From JBEBSD01 sp040394475 (GTDB lineage: Bacteria > Bacteroidota > Bacteroidia > Cytophagales > Spirosomataceae), in contig JBEBSD010000029.1 in NCBI GenBank assembly GCA_040394475.1, forward strand, positions 1 to 64,000: a stretch of 64,000 bases of DNA, in the 5' to 3' direction. Both the position numbers and the translations under genes were made by a program. Positions 18,431-25,694 of this stretch are shown in pieces. Position 1 is the first letter of the stretch. Each line of letters opens with the position of its first letter. The notes under the pieces are model-generated. The model had not been told where the DNA came from. It did no database searches and worked only from the letters and a program-made list of their open reading frames with translations.

Positions 18431-19825
18431 ATGAAACAGCTTAATCCTAATTGCAAAGTGGCCGCTACATTCAGAACGCTTACTATTTTGTTAGCTTTTT
18501 CTACAGCATCGTGCAACGACCTTCTGGAAGTAAGTATTCCATCGAACCAAATTACCCGTCAGCAAGTTTTCAACGACGACATTACTGCAACTGCAGCGGT
18601 AACGGGTATTTATTACCAGATGATTTACTCCGCCGGCATTTATAACGGTTCTTCTACCAGCCCAACGTACCTGTGCGGATTGTCGGCAGATGAGCTTGCG
18701 CTGTATTCGCCAACCGGTGAAGTTGAGCAGTTCCAGAAAAACAAGCTTTCGCCAATAAACGGTCTTCTCGGGCGCCTTTGGTCGCGATCTTACTTTTTCA
18801 TTTACCTGGCCAACAATGTAATAGAAGGACTGGCTCAAGAAGGCCATGTCAACGAAGCGCTCAAACAACAGCTCACAGGTGAAGCTATGTTTATCAGAGC
18901 GTTTTGCCACTTTATGCTGGTCAGCCTGTTTGGAGATATTCCTTATGTAATGTCTACGGATTACCGGGAAAATCTGAAAGTACCGCGTTTGGCAACGTCT
19001 CAGGTTTATATTCAGATCAAAGAAGATCTTTTAGGGGCTCAACAACTTTTGCCCAATGACTACAGTTTTGCCGGAAATGAACGGATACGCCCCGGCAAAT
19101 GGGCTGCCAAAGCACTATTGGCCCGGGTTTGTTTATATACAGGAGAATGGGAACTGGCGGCAGCTCTGGCTAGCGAGGTGATTGATAGCGGGCTGTTTTC
19201 GCTTACACCTTTGGAGGAGGTGTTTCTTAAGAACAGCGACGAAGCTATCTGGCAGCTCAAACCTGTAACTGCTTCCAGAAACACCTTTGAAGGGTTCACA
19301 TTTATACCTGCAGCAACACCTGCTTACGCTATAATGACCGAAAGCCTGACCGATGCTTTTGAGGAAGGTGATGCTCGCAAGGAAACATGGACGGGTACAG
19401 CCACGGCAGGAGATCTTACGTTCTCCTACCCTCATAAATATAAAATAAGAACGGGAGATACTCCGCTTGAGGAATACTCTATGGTATTACGCCTTGCAGA
19501 AGTATATCTGATCCGGGCAGAAGCAAACTTTCAACTAGGCCGGCTTGACCAATCCACAGCAGATATCGACCAAATACGGAAAAGAAGCGGCTTACAATCA
19601 CTGGCTCTTGTGAACCAAGGGGTTTCGCTTGATGTCATTTTACACGAACGGCGTGTTGAGCTCTTTACAGAGTGGGGGCACCGATGGATGGACCTAAAGA
19701 GAACCGGTCGGGCAGAATCCGTGCTTAGCAGCAAGCCGGATTTTGCGATCGACTACCTACTTTATCCGATACCCGAATCGGAAGTGCAGACCAATCTGGT
19801 ATTGGTACAGAATCCAGGATACTAA
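18431..19825 (+). CDS. susD: SusD/RagB-family outer-membrane lipoprotein
   Basis: The binding partner of the SusC just upstream. The ATG at 18431, 4 bp after the susC stop, gives a compact lipoprotein signal with lipobox STASC. An in-frame ATG at 18416 inside susC is the alternative (469 residues). The SusD fold is recognisable from NDLLEVSIPSNQI, the tetratricopeptide stretch (AAKALLARVCLYTGEWELAAALASEV) and a C-terminal YLLYPIPESE. At 464 residues it is shorter than many SusD proteins, fitting a smaller ligand pocket. It is co-transcribed with susC and the following redox gene, 20 bp downstream. Confidence 0.92.
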   Translation: MKQLNPNCKVAATFRTLTILLAFSTASCNDLLEVSIPSNQITRQQVFNDDITATAAVTGIYYQMIYSAGIYNGSSTSPTYLCGLSADELALYSPTGEVEQFQKNKLSPINGLLGRLWSRSYFFIYLANNVIEGLAQEGHVNEALKQQLTGEAMFIRAFCHFMLVSLFGDIPYVMSTDYRENLKVPRLATSQVYIQIKEDLLGAQQLLPNDYSFAGNERIRPGKWAAKALLARVCLYTGEWELAAALASEVIDSGLFSLTPLEEVFLKNSDEAIWQLKPVTASRNTFEGFTFIPAATPAYAIMTESLTDAFEEGDARKETWTGTATAGDLTFSYPHKYKIRTGDTPLEEYSMVLRLAEVYLIRAEANFQLGRLDQSTADIDQIRKRSGLQSLALVNQGVSLDVILHERRVELFTEWGHRWMDLKRTGRAESVLSSKPDFAIDYLLYPIPESEVQTNLVLVQNPGY

Positions 19826-19845
19826 AGAAAAGAAATCAAACCCGT

Positions 19846-21120
19846 ATGAAATATATAGCTATTTTATTGACAATATCCTTGCTATTTCGCCATACTTGTT
19901 CAGCGCAATCCGATTCTACTAAGGAGCAATTTGTAGTAGGTAGCGCCTGCCCCGACTTTCATCTCCGGGATCTGCAATATTATCCGCTCAAGGAAGCCGG
20001 ACTCACGGATTTTAAAGGAAAATGGCTGGTTCTTGACTTTTGGACGAAAAGCTGCGTCTCTTGTGTTGCCAGCTTCCCGAAGGTAAATCTGCTACAGAAA
20101 AAATTTACGCAAGATGTTCAATTTATATTGGTTGGACGGAATGATAAAAAACATGGTGCAGGTATAGAAAAACTGTATGAACGATTCAAAAATCATTACG
20201 ATCTGGATTTAACAGTTGCATACGACTCGGTCCTGTTTCAGCGATTTGGTATCTTTGCCACTCCTTACATCGTCGTTATTGATCCTGCCGGAATAGTTCG
20301 TAAAACAACTTGGTTTCTGAATGAGAGCCTTCTCGGTGAAATAATGAGTAGTAACGCTTTGCAGCCTTCATCGGACAAAAAAAATCGATTTATTGAAAGC
20401 GATTCAACCATTTTGTCCAGATCGGAGATCAGCCAATGGATACCCGGAGAAGGTCAAAGAATCCCTCCCCGAATTGACAGTCAACTCAAAAAGGGCACTT
20501 TTACGGGGAAGGGACTATCCTTGAGGAATCTTTATAACTATGCCTACTTTGGCCTGGACGATTGGCCTATGAACGATTCGCTTGTCCGTACAGTAAGTCG
20601 ATTCCCTGTTCTGCTGACCTCGGACTCTTCAAAATTTATTCCGGATTATACCAGCGGGATGAGCCTTTACAACTGCAAATTGAAAATCCCTATCGGGACC
20701 GCCACAAGAAGACAATTTCAGGAGGTATTGCAAACAGAATTATTCAGGTGTTTCGGATTCAAGGCTTCAGTGGAAACGAGGTCGGTTCCTTGCCTGGAGC
20801 TTCGCACAATCGGAAATGCAGGAAAGAATCTTATGACAAAAGGTGGAATACCCGATACCAACGGAGGCCATGCAGGAATGACCTTTACAAACCTACCCGT
20901 TACTGCACTGCTCACCTTTATAAGTTCTTACCATCAGACGCAACCGGCCATATTCGATGCAACAGGTATTCAGGGCAATATCGATATTACCATTGATGCA
21001 ATTATACCTAATCTGGAAGACCTGAAAAGAGCGCTTCTTGAAAGCGGTCTTCACCTTGTCCCGGTAAATAAAGAGATGAAGACGCTGGTAATTCGAGATC
21101 CGATAGCGTCGATTGAATGA
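19846..21120 (+). CDS. TlpA-like thioredoxin-fold protein with DUF3738-like C-terminal domain
   Basis: A secreted or periplasmic protein of 424 residues with a signal peptide ending near SAQS. A thioredoxin fold follows (about 28-150). The active-site pair is Cys70-Val-Ser-Cys73 (DFWTKSCVSC), so it keeps two cysteines but with Lys-Ser where TlpA proteins usually have W-C-x-x-C. ATPYIVVIDPAG gives the cis-proline region. The C-terminal half (about 195-420) resembles DUF3738 (TIGR03435), with VPCLELR and the DATGIQGNIDITID ending. It is third in the SusC/SusD operon and ends 76 bp from the convergent four-cysteine peptide gene; a shared terminator lies between them. A disulfide role is inferred. 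Confidence 0.8.
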   Translation: MKYIAILLTISLLFRHTCSAQSDSTKEQFVVGSACPDFHLRDLQYYPLKEAGLTDFKGKWLVLDFWTKSCVSCVASFPKVNLLQKKFTQDVQFILVGRNDKKHGAGIEKLYERFKNHYDLDLTVAYDSVLFQRFGIFATPYIVVIDPAGIVRKTTWFLNESLLGEIMSSNALQPSSDKKNRFIESDSTILSRSEISQWIPGEGQRIPPRIDSQLKKGTFTGKGLSLRNLYNYAYFGLDDWPMNDSLVRTVSRFPVLLTSDSSKFIPDYTSGMSLYNCKLKIPIGTATRRQFQEVLQTELFRCFGFKASVETRSVPCLELRTIGNAGKNLMTKGGIPDTNGGHAGMTFTNLPVTALLTFISSYHQTQPAIFDATGIQGNIDITIDAIIPNLEDLKRALLESGLHLVPVNKEMKTLVIRDPIASIE

Positions 21121-21156
21121 CCCGCATCTTTCCACAACCCAATTCGATATGCATAA

Positions 21157-21189
21157 AAATGAGTAAAGAGGATTCCCCTTTACTCATTT
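21157..21189. terminator. Bidirectional terminator between convergent genes
   Basis: A perfect 12-bp stem (AAATGAGTAAAG with CTTTACTCATTT) and a 9-nt loop, with T-rich sequence following on both strands. It serves both the SusC/SusD/TlpA operon on the plus strand and the four-cysteine peptide operon on the minus strand. Confidence 0.85.
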
Positions 21190-21196
21190 CTTTATA

Positions 21197-21484
21197 TTAC
21201 CATGACTCTTCACGTGTGTCGTTTTCACACTCAGTCGGATTCGCGTCATCAATGTATTGAACCTGATAGGTCACTCCTCCACTGGTAAACGTGCAGAGAA
21301 TTTGGCTTTCCCCCTCACAAGGTCTATCCAAAGTCAGTGGGACAGTACAGTCCGAATCTGACGGCCCCTTTTGGAAATAAGCTCTACTACTCTCTGAGAA
21401 CAACTTGTTGGCAAAAACTCCAACGCTAGCCAACATAATCGCTGACACGGCAAACGCTAACTGGATCTTTTTCATAATTGACAA
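21197..21484 (-). CDS. Small exported four-cysteine protein, DUF6520-like
   Basis: A 95-residue protein with an N-terminal hydrophobic signal (MKKIQLAFAVSAIMLASVGVFANK from Met4). The mature part has four cysteines (DSDCT, DRPCE, ILCTF, TECEN), consistent with two disulfides. Size, signal and the VFANK start of the mature part fit DUF6520, a small Bacteroidota family often found near MauE-like genes. It is the last gene of a minus-strand run with the unknown membrane protein and the MauE-like gene. Function is unknown. I favour a secreted peptide that needs disulfide formation (inference). A start at 21475 (Met4) is as likely as 21484. Confidence 0.7.
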   Translation of the reverse strand: MSIMKKIQLAFAVSAIMLASVGVFANKLFSESSRAYFQKGPSDSDCTVPLTLDRPCEGESQILCTFTSGGVTYQVQYIDDANPTECENDTREESW

Positions 21485-21508
21485 AAATTATAAAGTTATA
21501 CATATGAC

Positions 21509-22669
21509 CTACTCTTTGATTACAGGTTTTCGGCCGTTTACCTGAACGTTTCCACTTTTGGCCGAAGTGGAAGACACTAACTGATCAGTCTTTCTTTCGC
21601 CCAAATCATCTTTCCACCAATTTGGACTTAAGTGATTGACAAATACATATTGCCCAAATACGGCTGCTAACCGGCTTTTGTCTAGCATGAAGCTATTAGC
21701 TTTTAGATCTCTATCGTGACGCAGGCAGAAGCTAAATCGATACTCTCCCGCGATGATGTCGTATACGTCGATCACCATTGCCTCTCGCAAAGGCAAAATA
21801 TCATTCTTTGTATTGACGTTTGAATGCACAAACAGCCATTTGTCGCATAGTTGGGAACTGTTGTTTATGATGGTGGTGGGCGAGGCCAAAGTATATAGAT
21901 CTTTTCGAATTTCCATCGGCTTAAGTTTCTGCCTGTCAAGCGGGGCGATGGTACTTTTCCTTAAAAACAGGTTGAGGCTGGTATCAATAACCAGGTATTG
22001 ATTTCGGTATAAATAAGTATAAGTAAACAATTGACGTTCACGGCTGTATCTAAATGTTCCCCGGGTACTGAAATAACCATCTTCCTGGCTTTCGGGAAGG
22101 GCAGTATTTAGGTACACCTGTTCTGAATTCTCTTTTATTTTCCCCAAAACACGTTTCTTTATTCCCGTATTTCCGCTGTCGATGAGGGTCCTTATAGCGT
22201 AAGAGTTTGAAGAGAGAGGGATGACGACGCTATAGGAAACTTCCGGAAGACTAACCGGCCGGGCAATCCATTGGCCGGTTTCTCCCCGAAATAATACCGG
22301 TTTTGCGCCGTTCTTAATGTAAAAGCAACAGGAGTCCACCTTAAGGTATGCGCGGTTAAAAGAACTATCAACAGCTCCCTCCACATGTATTTTTACCTGT
22401 TGAATTCTTTCCTTTAGGATGTCCAGAATCAATAGGTTGGTTACTTCTTCCCTATCTCCGATATAGACAAAACGATCGGATAAACCGGCGATGTAGCCTG
22501 TCGGTTTGCTGATATTATATACTTTTTCCAAAGATGCAAATTCAGGTATCCATACCCTGTGAAAATCGCTGATCTGTTTCTTCTTCGAAGAGAAAGTTAC
22601 CAGTAAGACAATGATGGTCATATTAATTGTCACCGTCACGGAAATCCATCTGATCATATTAGCTTTCAT
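21509..22669 (-). CDS. Membrane-anchored extracytoplasmic protein of unknown function
   Basis: I do not recognise this protein. From the ATG at 22669, which overlaps the end of the MauE-like gene by 11 bp, it has 386 residues: one N-terminal transmembrane helix (about 7-26) and a long extracytoplasmic part. The rest is rich in alternating hydrophobic and polar residues typical of beta structure (RFVYIGDREEVTNLLILDI, YLVIDTSLNLFLRK), perhaps a propeller. A longer form starting at 22690 is possible but would lie deeper inside the upstream gene. The overlap and spacing suggest translation coupled to the MauE-like gene, with the four-cysteine peptide gene following 24 bp later. The three probably act together. 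Confidence 0.7.
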   Translation of the reverse strand: MKANMIRWISVTVTINMTIIVLLVTFSSKKKQISDFHRVWIPEFASLEKVYNISKPTGYIAGLSDRFVYIGDREEVTNLLILDILKERIQQVKIHVEGAVDSSFNRAYLKVDSCCFYIKNGAKPVLFRGETGQWIARPVSLPEVSYSVVIPLSSNSYAIRTLIDSGNTGIKKRVLGKIKENSEQVYLNTALPESQEDGYFSTRGTFRYSRERQLFTYTYLYRNQYLVIDTSLNLFLRKSTIAPLDRQKLKPMEIRKDLYTLASPTTIINNSSQLCDKWLFVHSNVNTKNDILPLREAMVIDVYDIIAGEYRFSFCLRHDRDLKANSFMLDKSRLAAVFGQYVFVNHLSPNWWKDDLGERKTDQLVSSTSAKSGNVQVNGRKPVIKE

Positions 22670-23114
22670 AAGTTCTTGATGGATTAGCAAAGTTGGAATG
22701 ACCTCTTGAATAATTGATGCATAACCAGATACAGGCGCATCCCAGTATCACAAACATAAGATTGAACAAAAGGTGCCCTTGCCATTGAAGCCCCGAGATG
22801 ACCCCTCCACACGCACAAGGCAGTTCTTCATACAGGCTGAGCATAACGGCAATGTACAACGTAAAAAGTATCATCAACCCGGTAGCAGCCTGCATCGCCC
22901 GGAGTCTGTATCTGGGTATCATCAGCAGTATGACAATTGCTATCTCCAGAGAGGGTACGAACCATGCCAGCCATTCGGAATATCGGGTGATCAGCGGAGA
23001 CTTTCCTAATTCTCCGACAAAGCGATTATAATCCCAGAGCTTAATACCGCCTGCATAAAGGAATAACAGGATATACAGGAAGTAAATGAATTCGATCAGA
23101 TAGTTCTTTTTCAT
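22659..23114 (-). CDS. MauE/DoxX-like integral membrane protein
   Basis: A 151-residue membrane protein with four predicted helices (about 8-26, 47-66, 72-92, 113-134). The LPCACGGVISGLQWQGHLLFN segment, with its CxCGG cysteine pair, is the hallmark of the MauE-like group. MauE itself supports disulfide formation in methylamine dehydrogenase. There are no mau structural genes here, so the likely partner is the small four-cysteine protein two genes downstream or the TlpA-like protein on the other strand. It lies 79 bp after the lanthipeptide precursor gene, separated from it by a strong terminator, so it may belong to a separate transcript or be reached by read-through. Confidence 0.85.
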   Translation of the reverse strand: MKKNYLIEFIYFLYILLFLYAGGIKLWDYNRFVGELGKSPLITRYSEWLAWFVPSLEIAIVILLMIPRYRLRAMQAATGLMILFTLYIAVMLSLYEELPCACGGVISGLQWQGHLLFNLMFVILGCACIWLCINYSRGHSNFANPSRTYES

Positions 23115-23130
23115 ATTCTGTGTTGTTTCT

Positions 23131-23168
23131 AAAAGCCGCGACGCAACCGGAGTCGCGTCACGGCTTTT
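23131..23168. terminator. Intrinsic terminator after the lanthipeptide precursor
   Basis: A 14-bp stem (AAAAGCCG plus GACGC with its complement; one G-U wobble) with a 10-nt loop, ending in TTTT on either strand. It sits between the precursor gene and the MauE-like gene. It would favour high transcript levels of the short precursor relative to downstream genes. A smaller GGCCT/AGGCC hairpin (23177-23189) lies just after the precursor stop codon. Confidence 0.85.
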
Positions 23169-23192
23169 ACGGGTGCGGCCTTTCAGGCCCTG

Positions 23193-23333
23193 TTAATTTT
23201 CGCCAACGCAGGTAGTTCCGCTGGTCGTAATGGTGCTCTTCCCCTTTTTTACGGGAAACCCGTGCAGGTTTTCCAACCGTGCTACGGTGTACTTTTTGAG
23301 GGAGACTTTTTCGTGTGCAGTTTGCTTTTTCAT
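23193..23333 (-). CDS. lanA: Class I lanthipeptide precursor peptide
   Basis: A 46-residue peptide: a Lys-rich leader (MKKQTAHEKVSLKKYTVARL) and a short C-terminal core rich in Ser and Thr (KSTITTSGTTCVGEN). The leader pattern K-x-S-L-K-K-x-T-V-A-x-L-x-N-L is that of Bacteroidota LanB-type precursors. The core offers Ser33, Thr34, Thr36, Thr37, Ser38, Thr40 and Thr41 for dehydration but only one cysteine (Cys42), so at most one thioether ring. The usual GG before the core is missing; GK stands there instead. Support comes from the LanB gene at 25695-28763 on the same strand, the regulator pair between them, a terminator just after the stop, and an upstream box shared with lanB. No cyclase, protease or transporter gene is nearby. 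Confidence 0.82.
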   Translation of the reverse strand: MKKQTAHEKVSLKKYTVARLENLHGFPVKKGKSTITTSGTTCVGEN

Positions 23334-23393
23334 TGCATTTGCCGTTTAGGTGGAACAACTAAGTAACTGACAGCAAACCAACTAACAAAAATG

Positions 23394-23436
23394 CGTTACT
23401 GAAACTTTTTTAGACCAACTGCATGAAACTTTCGAC
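23394..23436 (-). promoter_or_regulatory. Three-part upstream element of lanA, shared with lanB
   Basis: On the plus strand it reads GAAA, 5 nt, TTAGACCAA (23410-23418), 11 nt, TTTCGA. The same parts occur upstream of lanB at 28824-28866. The proximal edge lies 61 bp from the start codon in both cases. A TTGGTTTG box (-7-like, one mismatch to TAnnTTTG) starts 41 bp from the start codon. This is probably the site of the neighbouring LytTR regulator. Confidence 0.65.
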
Positions 23437-23472
23437 CGGGTGCAGGATGACCGGTACCAACGGGATATTGCC

Positions 23473-24615
23473 TCACTGCACGGCATAACGGGTAAGCGGC
23501 AATTCGAGCCGGATGCTGAAAACTTCCTGTGTTTTCGAAATGTCCAGCAAATGATCGTGCGGGTATTTAAGCTCCAGGGTCCGGCGGAGGTTGGCCAAAC
23601 CGATCCCTCCCGGCGTTTCCGGGCCCGGCGCGGGGGGAATGCTGTTGGCAATGCTGAGGCGTAAACGGTCCGCCTCCACCTGGCTGTGGATGGTGATAAA
23701 CGACCGCTCATGGGTGGTATGCACGCTGTGTTTGAAAGCATTCTCTACGAGTGTTATCAGCATCAGCGCAGGCACGCAATGCTCCGGCCGGAGGTCGCCG
23801 CTGCTGAAACAGGTGATTTCGGCGCGCTGTTTGGTCCGCATGGCTTCTAATTCGACATACTGCTGGATATAGTCGAGCTCTTTCGCCAGCGCAATGAACT
23901 CGCTCCCCGTTTCATAGAGCGAAAACCGGATCAGGTTGGCCGCCTGGGCCAGGTAGCCGGCCCCCTTTCGGCTGAAATGCCCGAGTTCGGCAGCGGCAGA
24001 ATTGAGAATGTTCAGTACGAAATGGGGCGAGAGCTGGGAACGCAGGACCTGCAGCTCTGCCTGCGCTTTTCGTTTTTGCCTGCGGATATCTTCCATTTCC
24101 CAGGTGATGCCGTACTTCATCATCCGGATACCTACCGGAAATGCAAGAAGCTGTAAATCCAGCAGGTCGTACACGAAGACAAGCCAGTCGGTCCCATGCC
24201 TGGCAGCCAGCGGCTTGAGGTAGAGCTGTCCGATGACGGTGAAGTTAACCGGTAGATTTTCCAGCCCGATGAACGCCTGGTAAAAGCGATACAGTAGGTA
24301 GGTGGTAACATGCGTCAGCAGGAGGCTAGCGGCAAAAAGAACCAACAGCAGGCCGACTCCTTTAAACCTTTCTCTAATCACCGGGTAACAGCGCGCCAAA
24401 AGATAAAACAACGGAATGTAACGTCCATAATAGATGACATACGCCCAACAGACGGCTGCGTCGGCGAGGCGCTCTTTAAATGCGGGAACAAAATACAGCA
24501 GGTGATAGAGGATAAACCCGGTCCAGAACAGCGCATGTACCCCTATTCTGGTACGGAGATTATCCGGGAAAAGCAGCTTCCGGAAGCCGTACAGGTTTTC
24601 GGTAAGGGTCCGCAT
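23473..24615 (-). CDS. LytS-type sensor histidine kinase
   Basis: A membrane histidine kinase of 380 residues with four predicted N-terminal helices (about 28-46, 55-75, 87-110, 145-165). A coiled region and the His_kinase domain follow, with the phospho-acceptor His198 in QLSPHFVLNILNS. A HATPase segment comes next (VENAFKHSVHTTHE as N box, PGGIGLANLRRTLELKY as G box). It begins 2 bp after the stop of the LytTR response regulator, so the two are one operon. It sits between lanB and lanA and reads in the same direction. The obvious role is sensing a signal, perhaps the lanthipeptide itself or envelope stress, and switching lanA and lanB (inference). Confidence 0.93.
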   Translation of the reverse strand: MRTLTENLYGFRKLLFPDNLRTRIGVHALFWTGFILYHLLYFVPAFKERLADAAVCWAYVIYYGRYIPLFYLLARCYPVIRERFKGVGLLLVLFAASLLLTHVTTYLLYRFYQAFIGLENLPVNFTVIGQLYLKPLAARHGTDWLVFVYDLLDLQLLAFPVGIRMMKYGITWEMEDIRRQKRKAQAELQVLRSQLSPHFVLNILNSAAAELGHFSRKGAGYLAQAANLIRFSLYETGSEFIALAKELDYIQQYVELEAMRTKQRAEITCFSSGDLRPEHCVPALMLITLVENAFKHSVHTTHERSFITIHSQVEADRLRLSIANSIPPAPGPETPGGIGLANLRRTLELKYPHDHLLDISKTQEVFSIRLELPLTRYAVQ

Positions 24616-24617
24616 GG

Positions 24618-25403
24618 CTATCGGGTGTCTTGCGTTAACTCCCGGATGATCGCTTCTCTCGGGACGCCCCGTGCACCGATGGAAAACTCCTTCCCATTGT
24701 GCAGCGTTATGATATTACCATCGATCGATTTGATCGCATTCCGGTTGATGACATGCGATCGGTGGATACGGACGAATGTTCCCTTGGGGAGCTTATTCCG
24801 CATCGCAGAAAGCGTGCTGTAGGTCACCAGCATCCCGTCTTTGAAAAGAACCTTTACGTAATCCCGCAACCCGGTAAGCGCATAAATTTCATCTACGGCA
24901 ACCTGGAAGTTCTTCCCGTCGGCCCGTATCCAGATATTCGACTGCGGTCCCTTATCGGATTTGGCGGGAGACGGGGTCACCCGGACGGCTTCGAAGACGG
25001 GCCGGATGGATGGCTGCCTGTCGGAAAGCACCTGTCGGGCTACTTTCAGCACAGTCCTTAAAAACCTGCCCGGATCGACGGGTTTAAGGAGGAAATCGAA
25101 AACCTCATGCTCATACCCTTCCAGCGCATATTCCTTGTGTGCCGTGATCAGAATAATATGGGGACGCGGTTCGGGGAGCGATTTGAGCAGGTCCAGGCCT
25201 GTAAGGCCCGGCATGTTGATATCGAGAAAAATAATATCGGGCTGTTTCCCGAGAATCACGTCCATGGCTTCGGTAACGCTGTAACAGCTGCCTGTTACTT
25301 CCAACCATGATATAGTGCGGATAAGCTCGCGTAATGCCTGGTGAGCCTTTTGCTCATCATCCAAAATCAGGCACCGGAGGGTCGTGATAGCTTTTTTTTT
25401 CAT
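24618..25403 (-). CDS. LytTR-family response regulator
   Basis: A response regulator of 261 residues from the ATG at 25403 (MKKKAITTLRCLILDDEQKA). An earlier in-frame ATG at 25436 would add 11 residues before the conserved receiver start. The receiver domain (about 8-125) has the acidic DDE triad near 15-17 and the phospho-acceptor Asp61 in IIFLDINMPG. The LytTR DNA-binding domain follows (about 155-255), with GLRDYVKVLF and TFVRIHRSHVINRNAI. LytTR proteins bind paired direct repeats upstream of their targets. The shared boxes upstream of lanA and lanB are the best candidates in this window; no copy of the box lies in front of this gene itself. Confidence 0.93.
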   Translation of the reverse strand: MKKKAITTLRCLILDDEQKAHQALRELIRTISWLEVTGSCYSVTEAMDVILGKQPDIIFLDINMPGLTGLDLLKSLPEPRPHIILITAHKEYALEGYEHEVFDFLLKPVDPGRFLRTVLKVARQVLSDRQPSIRPVFEAVRVTPSPAKSDKGPQSNIWIRADGKNFQVAVDEIYALTGLRDYVKVLFKDGMLVTYSTLSAMRNKLPKGTFVRIHRSHVINRNAIKSIDGNIITLHNGKEFSIGARGVPREAIIRELTQDTR

Positions 25404-25488
25404 TCGTCCAGTTGTGTTGATATGAAAACCTATCACAAAATAATCAAATCGTCGCTTAATGCAAAGTATCTCTATCGTTTAACATATT

Positions 25489-25674
25489 TTAGGTATTAGG
25501 TATTAGGTATTAGGTATTAGGTATTAGGTTTTAGGTAGTTGGTAGTTGGTAGTTGGTAGTTGGTAGTTGGGTGGAGCTATCGGCTATCAGCTATCGGCAG
25601 TCGGCTATCATAACTCATAATTCATAATTCATAACTCATAATTCATAATTCATAACTCATAACTCATAATTCAT
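25489..25674. repeat. Compound heptanucleotide array with three sequence families
   Basis: Eleven units of the TTAGGTA type drifting to GTTGGTA (25489-25565), an 11-bp break, then 14 units in unbroken phase that start as CTATCGG, pass through CTATCAT at 25605, and continue as AACTCAT/AATTCAT. The CTATCAT unit joins two families without losing phase. The array ends 20 bp from the lanB stop codon. Confidence 0.9.
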
Positions 25675-25694
25675 AACTCCAAATTGGAATTAAA

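Noticed and set aside
23167..23358. A 63-codon frame overlapping the precursor gene in another frame
   Set aside because: It has no domain or leader pattern; the 46-codon frame at 23193-23333 fits a precursor and is supported by lanB and the shared element.
25489..25674. CRISPR-like array
   Set aside because: The units are contiguous 7-mers without spacers, and no cas genes are present.
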